From JABCPH02 sp963524305 (GTDB lineage Bacteria; Fusobacteriota; Fusobacteriia; Fusobacteriales; Leptotrichiaceae), in the NCBI GenBank assembly GCA_963524305.1, contig CAURGH010000005.1:32235-96234 (forward strand): a stretch of 64,000 nt of DNA, read 5' to 3'. Below, in pieces: positions 33,468 through 41,599 of this stretch (positions within the stretch are counted from its first letter, which is position 1; each line of letters starts with the position of its first letter). A program made the position numbers and the translations under genes. The notes below the pieces were generated by a model. That model worked only from the letters and a program-made list of their open reading frames with translations. It had not been told where the DNA came from and made no database searches.

Positions 33468-34797
33468 TATCCACCTCCTCTTTATAATAATGTTTATTTA
33501 ATATATACGGCGTATAGTCACTTAAGGCATATTTGATAGCGTCAAAACTATGTGGGTCAATATTAAACGGCTTTTGCGTCTTTGGATTTTTTGCTATTAA
33601 TCCATCTTTGTTGAAAAACCACTTCATTTCCGTTAATTCCCTGTACGTGTTGGGACACACGTTTTTATCAATAAATATGTTTCTAAATGATTGTATCTTT
33701 TTAACTCCAGCTTTACTTATGTCACTCGTTTTTTTGACAGGATTAATCATTACATTATTCATATTGTAAAAAGCAATAGCCTTTGGTTCTGCACTATCCG
33801 CATAAACAACTTCGCCATCATTTATTAATTTCTGTATCATTTCAGTTTCTAACATTTCTACATCAGTCAAATGATTATCGTAAAATTCCTCATAGATATA
33901 CAAGTCATTCAATTCTTCGTCTATCACGACTCTTACTATTGCATTGTATGAGTTACTAAAACCAAAATCGAATCCAGCAAATCTATTCCACTTGCCTTCA
34001 ATCATTTTTTCTATCCTTGTTTGTTCTATGTGATGTAAATTTCTAAATAATGTATCTCCAGCACTTCCGAATCTCCCTAATGTCTTTATTGCTCTCAAAT
34101 AGTCATCTGTTTCTGTTTCCAAATCTGCTATAAAGTTATCAGGTAAAAATTTATTATCTGTATACACAGAATGATGTAAATATATATTTTCAGAAAACAC
34201 ATTTCCTTTTTTCAGATTTACTTCATTCTTTATTTTCATAATCCGTTCAGCATATAGATTGCTTTCATCTTTGCCAACCGTTTTCAAAACTTCTGTCAAA
34301 TATTTATACGTCCATACTCCAAACTCATTAGGATTAGTTGTTAAAATCAATATATTTCTGTTTTTTATACTTCTCAATCTCGATTTAAGTTCTTTAAATG
34401 ATTTATAATCAATCTCATCTGCTTCTTCTATCCAAATAGTATCTATATCCTTTATTGATTTTATTTTCTTAACGTTGTCTAATCCTCTGAAAATAAATTC
34501 AGTCCCCGTCACACTGCAAACAATTTTCATTGGTGTTGATGTAAAATAAAAATACTTTTCTAGTCCAAAGCTATATATAATATCTTGTATATCCGCATAA
34601 CAGCTCTCTTTTAAATTCTCTCTTATCTGTCTTACAACCAAAATTTTCCTTTTTTCCTGTAATGATAAGAGCACCAATTTAACTGCTGCATTAAATGATT
34701 TGCTACTTCCATATCCGCCTAGCAAAAAATAAATGTGCTGGCTGTTATCCAATAAAAACTCTTTAAAATGATTATTCACTTCTCTCACTATTTCCAT
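33457..34797 (-). CDS. terminase large subunit (PBSX family)
   Basis: 446 aa. ATP-driven DNA packaging motor and nuclease. Walker A-like G27-G-Y-G-S-S-K-S34, Walker B IWIEEADE (121-128), a coupling motif ILTTNP, and the RNase H-like nuclease with FDFGFSN, Y-A-D-S and HSFDAIKYAL. Ends overlapping the portal start. Confidence 0.92.
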   Translation of the reverse strand: MEIVREVNNHFKEFLLDNSQHIYFLLGGYGSSKSFNAAVKLVLLSLQEKRKILVVRQIRENLKESCYADIQDIIYSFGLEKYFYFTSTPMKIVCSVTGTEFIFRGLDNVKKIKSIKDIDTIWIEEADEIDYKSFKELKSRLRSIKNRNILILTTNPNEFGVWTYKYLTEVLKTVGKDESNLYAERIMKIKNEVNLKKGNVFSENIYLHHSVYTDNKFLPDNFIADLETETDDYLRAIKTLGRFGSAGDTLFRNLHHIEQTRIEKMIEGKWNRFAGFDFGFSNSYNAIVRVVIDEELNDLYIYEEFYDNHLTDVEMLETEMIQKLINDGEVVYADSAEPKAIAFYNMNNVMINPVKKTSDISKAGVKKIQSFRNIFIDKNVCPNTYRELTEMKWFFNKDGLIAKNPKTQKPFNIDPHSFDAIKYALSDYTPYILNKHYYKEEVDNET

Positions 34798-35486
34798 TAA
34801 ATTCCCACCAACTTAATTTCTATTTTGTTATCCTCATTTACATCTGTTTTTAGTTTAGATTTTTCTATTTCGAGTTTTTCTTTTTGTATATTTTCATTTT
34901 CCAATTCCATCTCTAACTCTGCTTGTCGATAAACCCCTACAATCTGTCCACCTTTGTAAATTTCTTTTTCAAATTCTTTTAAAACTTTCAATCGTTCTTT
35001 TATGCGTTTGAGTGTTTCGTCATCTTCTAATCCAATTTTTAAAAATTTTTCTTTCAATTTTTGTTTTTCGTCTTCCAGATCAGATAACTGTATTTTTAAA
35101 TTGTTATATTTTTCTTCCGTTATTTCAGTTAAAATCGTTTGACTTTTCTCAATTTGAATCACTCTAACACTCTGTTTTTTTCTGTAATAAGTTCTTTCAC
35201 TTATGCCATTTTTTGCCATTATTTCATGTTTGCAAACATCATCGATTATGTCCGATTTTATCTGTGTTTCTTTATCAATCACAACCATTTTTTTCGGTTG
35301 TTTTTTGCTATTTTTAGTTGTACCTTTTTTGGTTGTGGTATTACGTTTTTTTTTAATCCATTTTTCTTTAGCGCTCCAAGTTTTTATTGTATTTAACTTT
35401 ACGTTGTATTTCTTTGCTAAAACACTCATACTTGTACCGTTTTCATACTCATTCTTAATCAATAATTTTATGTTTTCATCTTTCAT
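34797..35486 (-). CDS. terminase small subunit (PBSX-like)
   Basis: 229 aa. N-terminal helix-turn-helix (NGTSMSVLAKKYNVKLNTIK) for packaging-site recognition, a basic linker (KKRNTTTKKGTTKNSKKQPK), a second HTH-like part and a long C-terminal coiled coil. Stop and start of terS/terL overlap. Confidence 0.82.
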   Translation of the reverse strand: MKDENIKLLIKNEYENGTSMSVLAKKYNVKLNTIKTWSAKEKWIKKKRNTTTKKGTTKNSKKQPKKMVVIDKETQIKSDIIDDVCKHEIMAKNGISERTYYRKKQSVRVIQIEKSQTILTEITEEKYNNLKIQLSDLEDEKQKLKEKFLKIGLEDDETLKRIKERLKVLKEFEKEIYKGGQIVGVYRQAELEMELENENIQKEKLEIEKSKLKTDVNEDNKIEIKLVGI

Positions 35487-35513
35487 TTTTCCTTTACCTT
35501 TTTAGTTTTTTAG

Positions 35514-35572
35514 ACAAAAAAAGAGCCATTAAATAAATAGACTTATTTTAAAATCTATCTATCTAATGGCTC
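35514..35572 (-). terminator. terminator directly upstream of the terminase genes
   Basis: GAGCCATTA (35523-35531) pairs with TAATGGCTC (35564-35572), with TCTAT/ATAGA pairing inside. On the - strand a T7 run follows. terS begins only about 30 bases further on, so late transcription must pass or start after it. Confidence 0.65.
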
Positions 35573-35605
35573 ATATATCTATAGTCTTGCCTATTCAATT
35601 GTAAT

Positions 35606-35773
35606 TTAACGATATAAACTTCTCACTATATATCTTTTTTTGTTCAGTTTGCCTTTATTAAAAACAATTCGTATTTCACATTCTTTCTTCGTTTTTTTTA
35701 AAGCTAGAATATCGTCAAGTAAATATTTAACTTCAACATCATCTTCAATTAAGGCTTCATATTTTTTATCCAT
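35606..35773 (-). CDS. 55-aa protein of unknown function
   Basis: AGGAGG four bases before the ATG. Starts MDKKYEALIEDDVEVKYLLD; charged, no span. Last gene before the terminator in front of terS. Not recognised. Confidence 0.6.
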   Translation of the reverse strand: MDKKYEALIEDDVEVKYLLDDILALKKTKKECEIRIVFNKGKLNKKRYIVRSLYR

Positions 35774-35817
35774 TTTACCTCCTTATTATACCTTATTTTA
35801 TCAATATTTTCAAGTAT

Positions 35818-36129
35818 TTATAAGTAATATTCTAAAAAATCTAAATATTCTTTCAATACTCTTTTTAGTTCTATTTCGTAATCTTCATGTTTACAATCTA
35901 AAAAAATATTTTCGTATTCTCCTCTTGCATTTAAAACTTTTAAAATATTCGATATTTTCTTCATTTCGACATCTCTTAATCGCTCCTTTATTTCTATTCT
36001 TTTTCTTATTTCCTCTTCTCTTTGTATCTTTTGATTTATTTCTCTTAATTCAAATTTTAAACTTTCTCTTTTATTTTTTAATTTTAAAAATTCCCATTCA
36101 TTCATTTTTTTTAAAATAAACTCTGCCAT
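35818..36129 (-). CDS. coiled-coil phage protein
   Basis: 103 aa from the ATG at 36129 (AAAGGG about ten bases upstream; the ATG three codons earlier is too close). Starts MAEFILKKMNEWEFLKLKNK; nearly all helix with heptads. Function unknown; between the homing endonuclease and 55-aa genes. Confidence 0.5.
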   Translation of the reverse strand: MAEFILKKMNEWEFLKLKNKRESLKFELREINQKIQREEEIRKRIEIKERLRDVEMKKISNILKVLNARGEYENIFLDCKHEDYEIELKRVLKEYLDFLEYYL

Positions 36130-36194
36130 TCTCAACATTCCCTTTCTCTAAATAAAAACGACTTTCTGCGACTGAACTTTATTTTTTAAATCTT

Positions 36195-36926
36195 TTAACA
36201 TTCCAAAGAAATAAACGATAACCCACCCATTTCCTCATTTGTATCGATTATTTTTTTTATCTTTTTTCTTATTTTTTCTTTATTTCCAGTTAATTCTCTA
36301 CTCGCTTCAGAAACACTCCTGAAAACTGATATTATTTTTTTGTTTTTATAAACTTTTACTCCTATTTTTCTGCTTTTTTTAAAACTGTTATACTTCTCTA
36401 CAATTTCGTCATTGCGTAACCAATAAAAATCTCCACATTTTATTTTACTTTTCGCAGCATTTGCAATATTTTGATGTTTTAATTTATTTTCTTTTGCTGC
36501 TTCGGAAATAGACTTGTATGTCTTCAATAATTCGCCTTTCAGATTATACTTACCCACTCTAACCCCTTTACTCTCTATTATCCTTTTTGTTATTTTTTCT
36601 TGGTTTTTTAATCCTGTAACTATTGCATGAATATTATTTTCCTTAGGTGTCACCCATTCTAAATTTGAAACATTATTATTTCTTTTATTTCCATCTCTAT
36701 GATTTACTTGTGGTTTATTTTCCGTATTTTCTAAAAAGCTTTCTGCTACAAGTCTATGAATGTATTTATTTTTTCTTTTCCCATTAAAGTATAAAGTGAT
36801 ATATCTATATCCTTTTCCGTTATCACAATCAGAAATTATTTTTTGCGATTTTTTATCCAAAACTCTGCCAAAATTACTTATCGCATATTTTTCTCCATAC
36901 TCATCTAAATTTTTCCAAATTTCCAT
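36195..36926 (-). CDS. HNH homing endonuclease (NUMOD4-HNH-NUMOD1)
   Basis: 243 aa. NUMOD4 start (EIWKNLDEYGEKYAISNFGR), HNH core with H57-R-L-V-A and Q-V-N-H-R-D-G-N-K-x-N-N-x-x-x-N-L-E-W-V (73-92), and NUMOD1-type DNA-binding repeats toward the end (TYKSISEAAKENKLKHQNIA, VFRSVSEASRE). A free-standing mobile gene. It overlaps the last codons of the HNHc_6 gene by 26 bases. Confidence 0.9.
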   Translation of the reverse strand: MEIWKNLDEYGEKYAISNFGRVLDKKSQKIISDCDNGKGYRYITLYFNGKRKNKYIHRLVAESFLENTENKPQVNHRDGNKRNNNVSNLEWVTPKENNIHAIVTGLKNQEKITKRIIESKGVRVGKYNLKGELLKTYKSISEAAKENKLKHQNIANAAKSKIKCGDFYWLRNDEIVEKYNSFKKSRKIGVKVYKNKKIISVFRSVSEASRELTGNKEKIRKKIKKIIDTNEEMGGLSFISLEC

Positions 36927-37659
36927 ATTTTCCCTCTCTATATTCTTTTTTAAATTTTTTAAAATGATTTTTATAAACTGGTAATAAATCGTAAACTAAT
37001 TGGGGATTCAACCACACGCCTTCAATGTGATATTTCTCTTCAAATTCTTTTAAACTTTTTGAATGTTTTTCAAAATGATGATAACTGCACAAAGGTAAAA
37101 ATCTACCGTGTAATCCGTCATCATTTTCATAAATTCCAACAGTATTTGCTACAGTATCGTAATGATCTAGCTGTATTTCGTTGTACTCGTTATGCTCTTT
37201 TCCACAAATACAGCAAACTCTTTTTCTCAGACAAGCTATAACATACCTCTCTGTCGTTTTATCGACTTTAAGTATGCTTTTATACCTGTTGTCGTGTTTA
37301 TTGAGCACATACAAGTTTATTTCATTTTCTAACGCTTGTTCAATTATAAACGCTATAAAATCATTAGCCATTTCCATATCACAATTCGCCGTTGAAAATT
37401 TTTCCAAATCTCTGCTCAACGCAAATTGTTCCTTTTGATACTCTTTCATATCTTGCATCGTCCAACCTAATTCTTCTCCAAATTGCTTTAATAATACGTG
37501 TATTAAACCGTTTTGTGCCTTCGATAACCGCTTAACAGGAATAACTTTGATTGGATAATGATTTAAGCGTTCCTCAATCTGTTGTTTCAATCCTGGATAT
37601 ACTTTTTCAACCGGCAATGTTATCACTATCTCTTCATCCGCTATCTCCATGTAAGCCAC
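36901..37659 (-). CDS. putative HNHc_6-type phage nuclease
   Basis: 252 aa. GTG start. N-terminal helical part typical for phage replication-region proteins (RLSKAQNGLIHVLLKQFGEE), then the nuclease-like domain with C-C-I-C, a later L-D-H-Y and PLCSYHHFEKHSKS. Family members lie in replication modules near the terminase; activity unproven. Confidence 0.75.
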   Translation of the reverse strand: MAYMEIADEEIVITLPVEKVYPGLKQQIEERLNHYPIKVIPVKRLSKAQNGLIHVLLKQFGEELGWTMQDMKEYQKEQFALSRDLEKFSTANCDMEMANDFIAFIIEQALENEINLYVLNKHDNRYKSILKVDKTTERYVIACLRKRVCCICGKEHNEYNEIQLDHYDTVANTVGIYENDDGLHGRFLPLCSYHHFEKHSKSLKEFEEKYHIEGVWLNPQLVYDLLPVYKNHFKKFKKEYREGKYGNLEKFR

Positions 37660-37802
37660 TTAATTGACACCTTCCTTTTCTTTACAAACTTAATCCCAGC
37701 AAACAACTCCGCATTTACTTTCATCACATCAAAGTTGTTTGCGCTTACTTCATTCCCTTCTGTAAGTCTTTTCTTTATCTTTCCTATAACATCCTCTCTC
37801 AT
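37641..37802 (-). CDS. 53-aa protein upstream of the HNH gene
   Basis: GGAGGG four bases before the ATG; starts MREDVIGKIKKRLTEGNEVS. Overlaps the GTG start of the next gene by 19 bases, indicating coupling. Function unknown. Confidence 0.6.
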   Translation of the reverse strand: MREDVIGKIKKRLTEGNEVSANNFDVMKVNAELFAGIKFVKKRKVSIKWLTWR

Positions 37803-37813
37803 TTTCCCTCCAT

Positions 37814-37857
37814 AAAAAAATCACAGCTAAATTAATAACTGTGATTTCTATTTTTTA
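37814..37857. terminator. bidirectional terminator
   Basis: AAATCACAG (37818-37826) pairs with CTGTGATTT (37839-37847) with T-runs on both sides. Ends the DUF4325 gene, so that gene is a separate transcription unit. Confidence 0.75.
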
Positions 37858-38874
37858 TTATTTTTGACTTCTTTTTATCATAAAATCAACTTCTGCATTT
37901 GCATTTATTGGTATTATTTGTATCTCTGGATTTTTATTCTTATATACTCTAAAGATTTCATCCGCAAATCCTTGACCTATTGTCTTAATACCGTCAAAAT
38001 CTAAAAATATTACTTTAAATTTATCTGCATTCAGCAATATTCTTTTTGCCTTTGAACGAGACATGAACGTTTCACCTAAATACTCTTTCGCCAAGTGAAC
38101 AGTTATAGTTGTTCTATCGAAAATATATTCATCATTTGTATATTTTTCAAATACTTCGTGTGCTGTTCTATCAGTATTTTTATTCAAGAAAAATAACACT
38201 CTTGTCCCTTCAACTTTATCTTCAATTTCAACGCTTTCAAAATTATACAATTCATGTCTATTACTAGCAAAAAATTTCTTATCGAAAGAATTTATAAAAA
38301 AGCCATCAACTACTTTGGATGTAAAGAATATTCCTTCTCCACTATGGTTTACTGAATCCGAAGTTAGTTTTCCTTTTCTCAATTCAAATATTGCTTGATT
38401 TTCATTTTCTAAATTATGGTCTTTTTTAATTTTCTTAAATATTCCAATTCCATTATCCTGTATACATACAACAATTTCTTTGTAATTTTCAGCATATAAA
38501 ATTGAAATTTTATTACCACCTGAATGTTCTATAGCATTATTTAACATTTCTGTAAAAGTATACACTAGAAGATCCCTTACATTTTCTTTCTTATCCTTTT
38601 CATACTTTGAAATAAAGTCTTCATAAACAACATCTTCTTCTAAATTTATGTTATCATATTGCTTAGTCTCATTAACATAAAATTTTAATCTGTACTTGCT
38701 CTTTGACTCTTTTTCAACTATGTCTTTATCAATAAATTCTTTTATATATTTAGATACCGTTTGTCTACTAATAGGATATTTTTCAAGCACTTCTTTAAAA
38801 ACATTTCCATTTTTATAAATTGTTTCTATGATAAAGTCTTTTATTTCTTCTCTGTACTTTTTACTAAAGCTCAT
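37858..38874 (-). CDS. HTH - GHKL ATPase - DUF4325 (STAS-like) protein
   Basis: 338 aa. Residues 1-65 form a winged-helix-like part (EVLEKYPISRQTVSKYIKEF). Residues about 98-225 are a GHKL ATPase: N-box FTEMLNNAIEHSGG, D-N-G-I-G-I, and N-H-S-G-E-G-I-F-F-T-S lid/G2 box. The C-terminal part (LLNADKFKVIFLDFDGIKTI) is DUF4325. This resembles ATPase-STAS regulators; proteins of this type occur in mobile DNA with unknown roles. It has its own promoter, a palindromic leader and a terminator, thus a probable moron within the early region. Confidence 0.75.
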   Translation of the reverse strand: MSFSKKYREEIKDFIIETIYKNGNVFKEVLEKYPISRQTVSKYIKEFIDKDIVEKESKSKYRLKFYVNETKQYDNINLEEDVVYEDFISKYEKDKKENVRDLLVYTFTEMLNNAIEHSGGNKISILYAENYKEIVVCIQDNGIGIFKKIKKDHNLENENQAIFELRKGKLTSDSVNHSGEGIFFTSKVVDGFFINSFDKKFFASNRHELYNFESVEIEDKVEGTRVLFFLNKNTDRTAHEVFEKYTNDEYIFDRTTITVHLAKEYLGETFMSRSKAKRILLNADKFKVIFLDFDGIKTIGQGFADEIFRVYKNKNPEIQIIPINANAEVDFMIKRSQK

Positions 38875-38901
38875 ACCCTTAACCTCCTAATATAGAAAGT
38901 A

Positions 38902-38974
38902 TGTAAACTTAAATAAGTTTTTTTAATTTTTAAGTTTACAGTTTAAGTATACATTACTTTTCAGCTGAAGTCAA
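38902..38974 (-). promoter_or_regulatory. promoter and 12-bp inverted repeat of the DUF4325 gene
   Basis: TTGACT (38969-38974), 17-bp spacer and TATACT (38946-38951), leftward. Just after the start point lies TGTAAACTTAAA (38902-38913) and its perfect inverse TTTAAGTTTACA (38929-38940). The palindrome could be an operator for the gene's own HTH, or an RNA hairpin. Confidence 0.75.
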
Positions 38975-39026
38975 CTACTTTTTATCAATCACAGTTATTA
39001 TTCAGTTGTCATTGTCCTATCTTCTC

Positions 39027-39779
39027 TTAATTTAACATTTCCCCAATCTTTTCATACCCCAAATCTCTTAGAACCTTAGATATATACTCAATTCCTTTTT
39101 GATACACAACAGTTTTATAATTTACTTTCACATCACCATTCGGAGCATTCCATTTGCTTTCTACAACTCGGAAATATCCGCGATCAACATACGTTTGAAA
39201 CGGCATGTTATCCCTTTGTAATATTCCTTGTCTCCTCAAAATATCAAACAATGTATTTCTTCCAACAGATTTAAAATTCAATACCTTGGCAACCGTTCCT
39301 ATTTCTGCTGTCGTATCACTACCTGTTACATCGTTGTAAAAGTCGACTTTAGGCTGCTGTTCTTTTATCGTGTTTTCTAATAACTGTATTTTCTCTGTAT
39401 ACCCAAGCATTTTTTTGTTTTGAATTTGTAAGGCTCGAACTAATACCATATCATCATTATTCCATGCTTCTTCGCATTGAATAAAATACAGTCTCGCCTG
39501 TCTGCCTCTTTCATTGTTTTCTGTCATTGATATTTCTTTTGCCATAGACATTTTTAACAAGTGTTCTGTAATTTCTGTATATGGATTTCTCGGATTATTG
39601 GTTTCTCTTTTTTCGGAAACCAAAACAAAATCCCTGTTTTCAATGAATCCATACTTTTTAATCTTTTTTTCGATCCAGTCCACGTATTTTGTTTTAACTT
39701 TTAAAAACTCATGAAGTTCTCTCCCACTTACAACTTGTTCGTTATTTTCATTTATCTCAATTTTTATCAATTCATTCAT
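39027..39779 (-). CDS. phage antirepressor (AntA-KilAC type)
   Basis: 250 aa starting at 39779 where AGGAGG stands eight bases upstream. Residues 1-100 match the AntA/AntB family (VVSGRELHEFLKVKTKYVDW; EITEHLLKMSMAKEISMTEN). The C-terminal part is the KilAC/ANT domain (DFYNDVTGSDTTAEIGTVAK, FDILRRQGILQRDNMPFQTY). Such proteins interfere with CI-like repressors at induction. Confidence 0.9.
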   Translation of the reverse strand: MNELIKIEINENNEQVVSGRELHEFLKVKTKYVDWIEKKIKKYGFIENRDFVLVSEKRETNNPRNPYTEITEHLLKMSMAKEISMTENNERGRQARLYFIQCEEAWNNDDMVLVRALQIQNKKMLGYTEKIQLLENTIKEQQPKVDFYNDVTGSDTTAEIGTVAKVLNFKSVGRNTLFDILRRQGILQRDNMPFQTYVDRGYFRVVESKWNAPNGDVKVNYKTVVYQKGIEYISKVLRDLGYEKIGEMLN

Positions 39780-39792
39780 TAATATTCCTCCT

Positions 39793-40287
39793 TTAATTAA
39801 ATAAATTATCAACATTATATCTATAAGATGTCCTTTTTTTGTATTGCGCTAATTTTTTGCCAAGTTTCTTTACGTCACTTATATTTATGCTTTTCTTATC
39901 AGTATTATTATAAAATTCATTAAATGTTTCCATTTCAATTGCATAAGTTTCTTCTAATTCTCTAAAATTTAAAACAAAATATGCTTTTATATTTTCTTTT
40001 TTAGTTTCTTGCAACAAATTACAAATAAACTTTTCCTGTTCCTCTATCGTATTTTTTATATTTGAAAAACTCATAGATTTACCTAAAAAGCTTTTTAGCT
40101 CAACTAAAACAAGTTTGTTTCCTTTGAAAAGTATAAAATCACATAGATTTTTATTTTTTAATCTAATCATTTCCCCATTAGCTCCAGTTCTTGTTGCACC
40201 ATCCTTCAATCTATGTATAAAAACTTCTTCTTTATTTATTGACTTTTGAAAATCATTCTCAAATTTCTTACCAGGATTAACTGCCAT
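39793..40287 (-). CDS. RecU-like Holliday junction resolvase
   Basis: 164 aa. Restriction-endonuclease fold: KFENDFQKSI, CDFILFKGNKLVLVELKSFL (D...E-x-K catalytic motif) and FSNIKNTIEEQEKF. Smaller than cellular RecU, as in phages. It would resolve recombination intermediates before packaging. Confidence 0.75.
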   Translation of the reverse strand: MAVNPGKKFENDFQKSINKEEVFIHRLKDGATRTGANGEMIRLKNKNLCDFILFKGNKLVLVELKSFLGKSMSFSNIKNTIEEQEKFICNLLQETKKENIKAYFVLNFRELEETYAIEMETFNEFYNNTDKKSINISDVKKLGKKLAQYKKRTSYRYNVDNLFN

Positions 40288-40297
40288 TTATTCACCT

Positions 40298-40771
40298 CTA
40301 ATTAATAAATTGTTTCAAGCTTGGTCTAAAGTAACCAGCCCCTTTTAAGATTTTACCGTCCGCTCTAAATATTGCTTTTCCATCCTGTAGTTTGCTCATA
40401 TTACTTCTATGCACTTCTTCAAACGCTTTCACAAAAATATCATTAAACTCATTTTTGAAGACTTTTTCAAAAATAAGTTTGCTTTTGTCGTCCTCTTCAA
40501 AATAAATCACATTCGTAACTGTGTCAACATTACCTTTGTGCATTTCCAGTAATGTTCCGACTAGGATATAACACATATCACACACTGCGTCTAACATCTC
40601 CACTTTATTGTTTTCTCTCTCAGCTACGTTATACTCAGTTAATTCTTCATCAAACAGCCTCTTTCTTAATTTCATTCGCTCCTCAGTCATTTCCTTTTCT
40701 AAAAATTCCTGTTGCCCAAATGCGATATAAAATTCTTTAACTAGCTCAACTATTTCTTTCCATTTTTCCAT
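40298..40771 (-). CDS. MazG-like NTP pyrophosphohydrolase
   Basis: 157 aa, all-alpha. E-E-x-x-E..E-x-x-D metal motif in FDEELTEYNVAERENNKVEM followed by LDAVCDMCYIL, and the C-terminal F-x-E-V-H-R-S-N-M-S-K-L plus GKILKGAGYFRP segment seen in phage dNTP pyrophosphohydrolases. Probably cleans nucleotides in replication. Confidence 0.72.
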   Translation of the reverse strand: MEKWKEIVELVKEFYIAFGQQEFLEKEMTEERMKLRKRLFDEELTEYNVAERENNKVEMLDAVCDMCYILVGTLLEMHKGNVDTVTNVIYFEEDDKSKLIFEKVFKNEFNDIFVKAFEEVHRSNMSKLQDGKAIFRADGKILKGAGYFRPSLKQFIN

Positions 40772-40774
40772 TAT

Positions 40775-40990
40775 TTATTTTCCTTTCTTCGCTTTCATTT
40801 TTCTTTCGTAAATTTCCTTTACTGTTAATTTCATAAAATCCTCGATTCTGCTTTCATCAATTCTCGCAGATACATTTATTGACTCTTTTATACTACCGCT
40901 ATTTATCTTAATAAAAGCTAAAAACTCATTTAAGTTCGTTGTTTTTATCTCTTTGCCGTCAATGTAGTGACAGTATACAATTACTTTCAT
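40775..40990 (-). CDS. 71-aa protein of unknown function
   Basis: Starts MKVIVYCHYIDGKEIKTTNL, alpha/beta, basic tail KAKKGK. Four bases upstream of the MazG-like gene in the same operon. Not recognised. Confidence 0.55.
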   Translation of the reverse strand: MKVIVYCHYIDGKEIKTTNLNEFLAFIKINSGSIKESINVSARIDESRIEDFMKLTVKEIYERKMKAKKGK

Positions 40991-41079
40991 TCAAGCCTTG
41001 CCCCTCTCCCCTCCTCTTTTCTCAATCTGATCATAACTTTAATTGGAACTTTATTTATTAATAAAAAGAAATAACAAAT

Positions 41080-41250
41080 TTATTTTAAACTCACTCGTAT
41101 AATCACAGCAAATAATGTTCCAACAAAATATTGAAACACTAAGAAAGGTAATATTTTATTTATTACTTTTCTTATTTTTTCGCTATACTTATAATAAATA
41201 AAGCCTGAAATCACGTAACCTAAAAGTTCTAAATTTTCTTTGTGGTTCAT
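41080..41250 (-). CDS. 56-aa membrane protein
   Basis: ATG overlaps the preceding stop by four bases (ATGA) with AAAGGCGG upstream. Starts MNHKENLELLGYVISGFIYY; two hydrophobic segments flank a basic loop (KYSEKIRKVINK). Unknown role in the replication operon. Confidence 0.6.
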   Translation of the reverse strand: MNHKENLELLGYVISGFIYYKYSEKIRKVINKILPFLVFQYFVGTLFAVIIRVSLK

Positions 41251-41441
41251 TTTTTACCGCCTTTCTTTTCTAGCAACTTCAACAATTTGCTAATTCTTTG
41301 ATTATTCTTCTCGATTGATATTCCATTCCCGTTAATCGCTTTTGATTTCTCTGCTATCGTCTTCTGCATTCTCTTGTTAGCAGTTCTCATTTTCTTATTT
41401 TCTGCTTCTAAGTTGTTAATCTCGTTCCAAATTTTCTCCAT
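41247..41441 (-). CDS. 64-aa coiled-coil protein
   Basis: Starts MEKIWNEINNLEAENKKMRT; predicted as one long coiled coil, basic end. AGGAG precedes the ATG. Typical small phage protein; unknown function. Confidence 0.6.
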   Translation of the reverse strand: MEKIWNEINNLEAENKKMRTANKRMQKTIAEKSKAINGNGISIEKNNQRISKLLKLLEKKGGKK

Positions 41442-41449
41442 TTATTCTC

Positions 41450-41599
41450 CTATTTCTTGCTTAAAATTTTTGATATTTCTTTATCATACTCTTCAAGCTT
41501 TTGACTTAATTTATTCATTTCTTCGGAAAGTTTTGCTTTCTTTTCCCAAATTTTGCACTTTTTTCTTTCAATTTCTTCGATTCTTTTGTAGTTACTCAT
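41450..41599 (-). CDS. 49-aa coiled-coil protein
   Basis: Starts MSNYKRIEEIERKKCKIWEK; charged, helical. Its ATG overlaps the dnaB stop region by eight bases and has AGGAG upstream. Similar in style to the neighbouring 64-aa protein. Confidence 0.55.
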   Translation of the reverse strand: MSNYKRIEEIERKKCKIWEKKAKLSEEMNKLSQKLEEYDKEISKILSKK

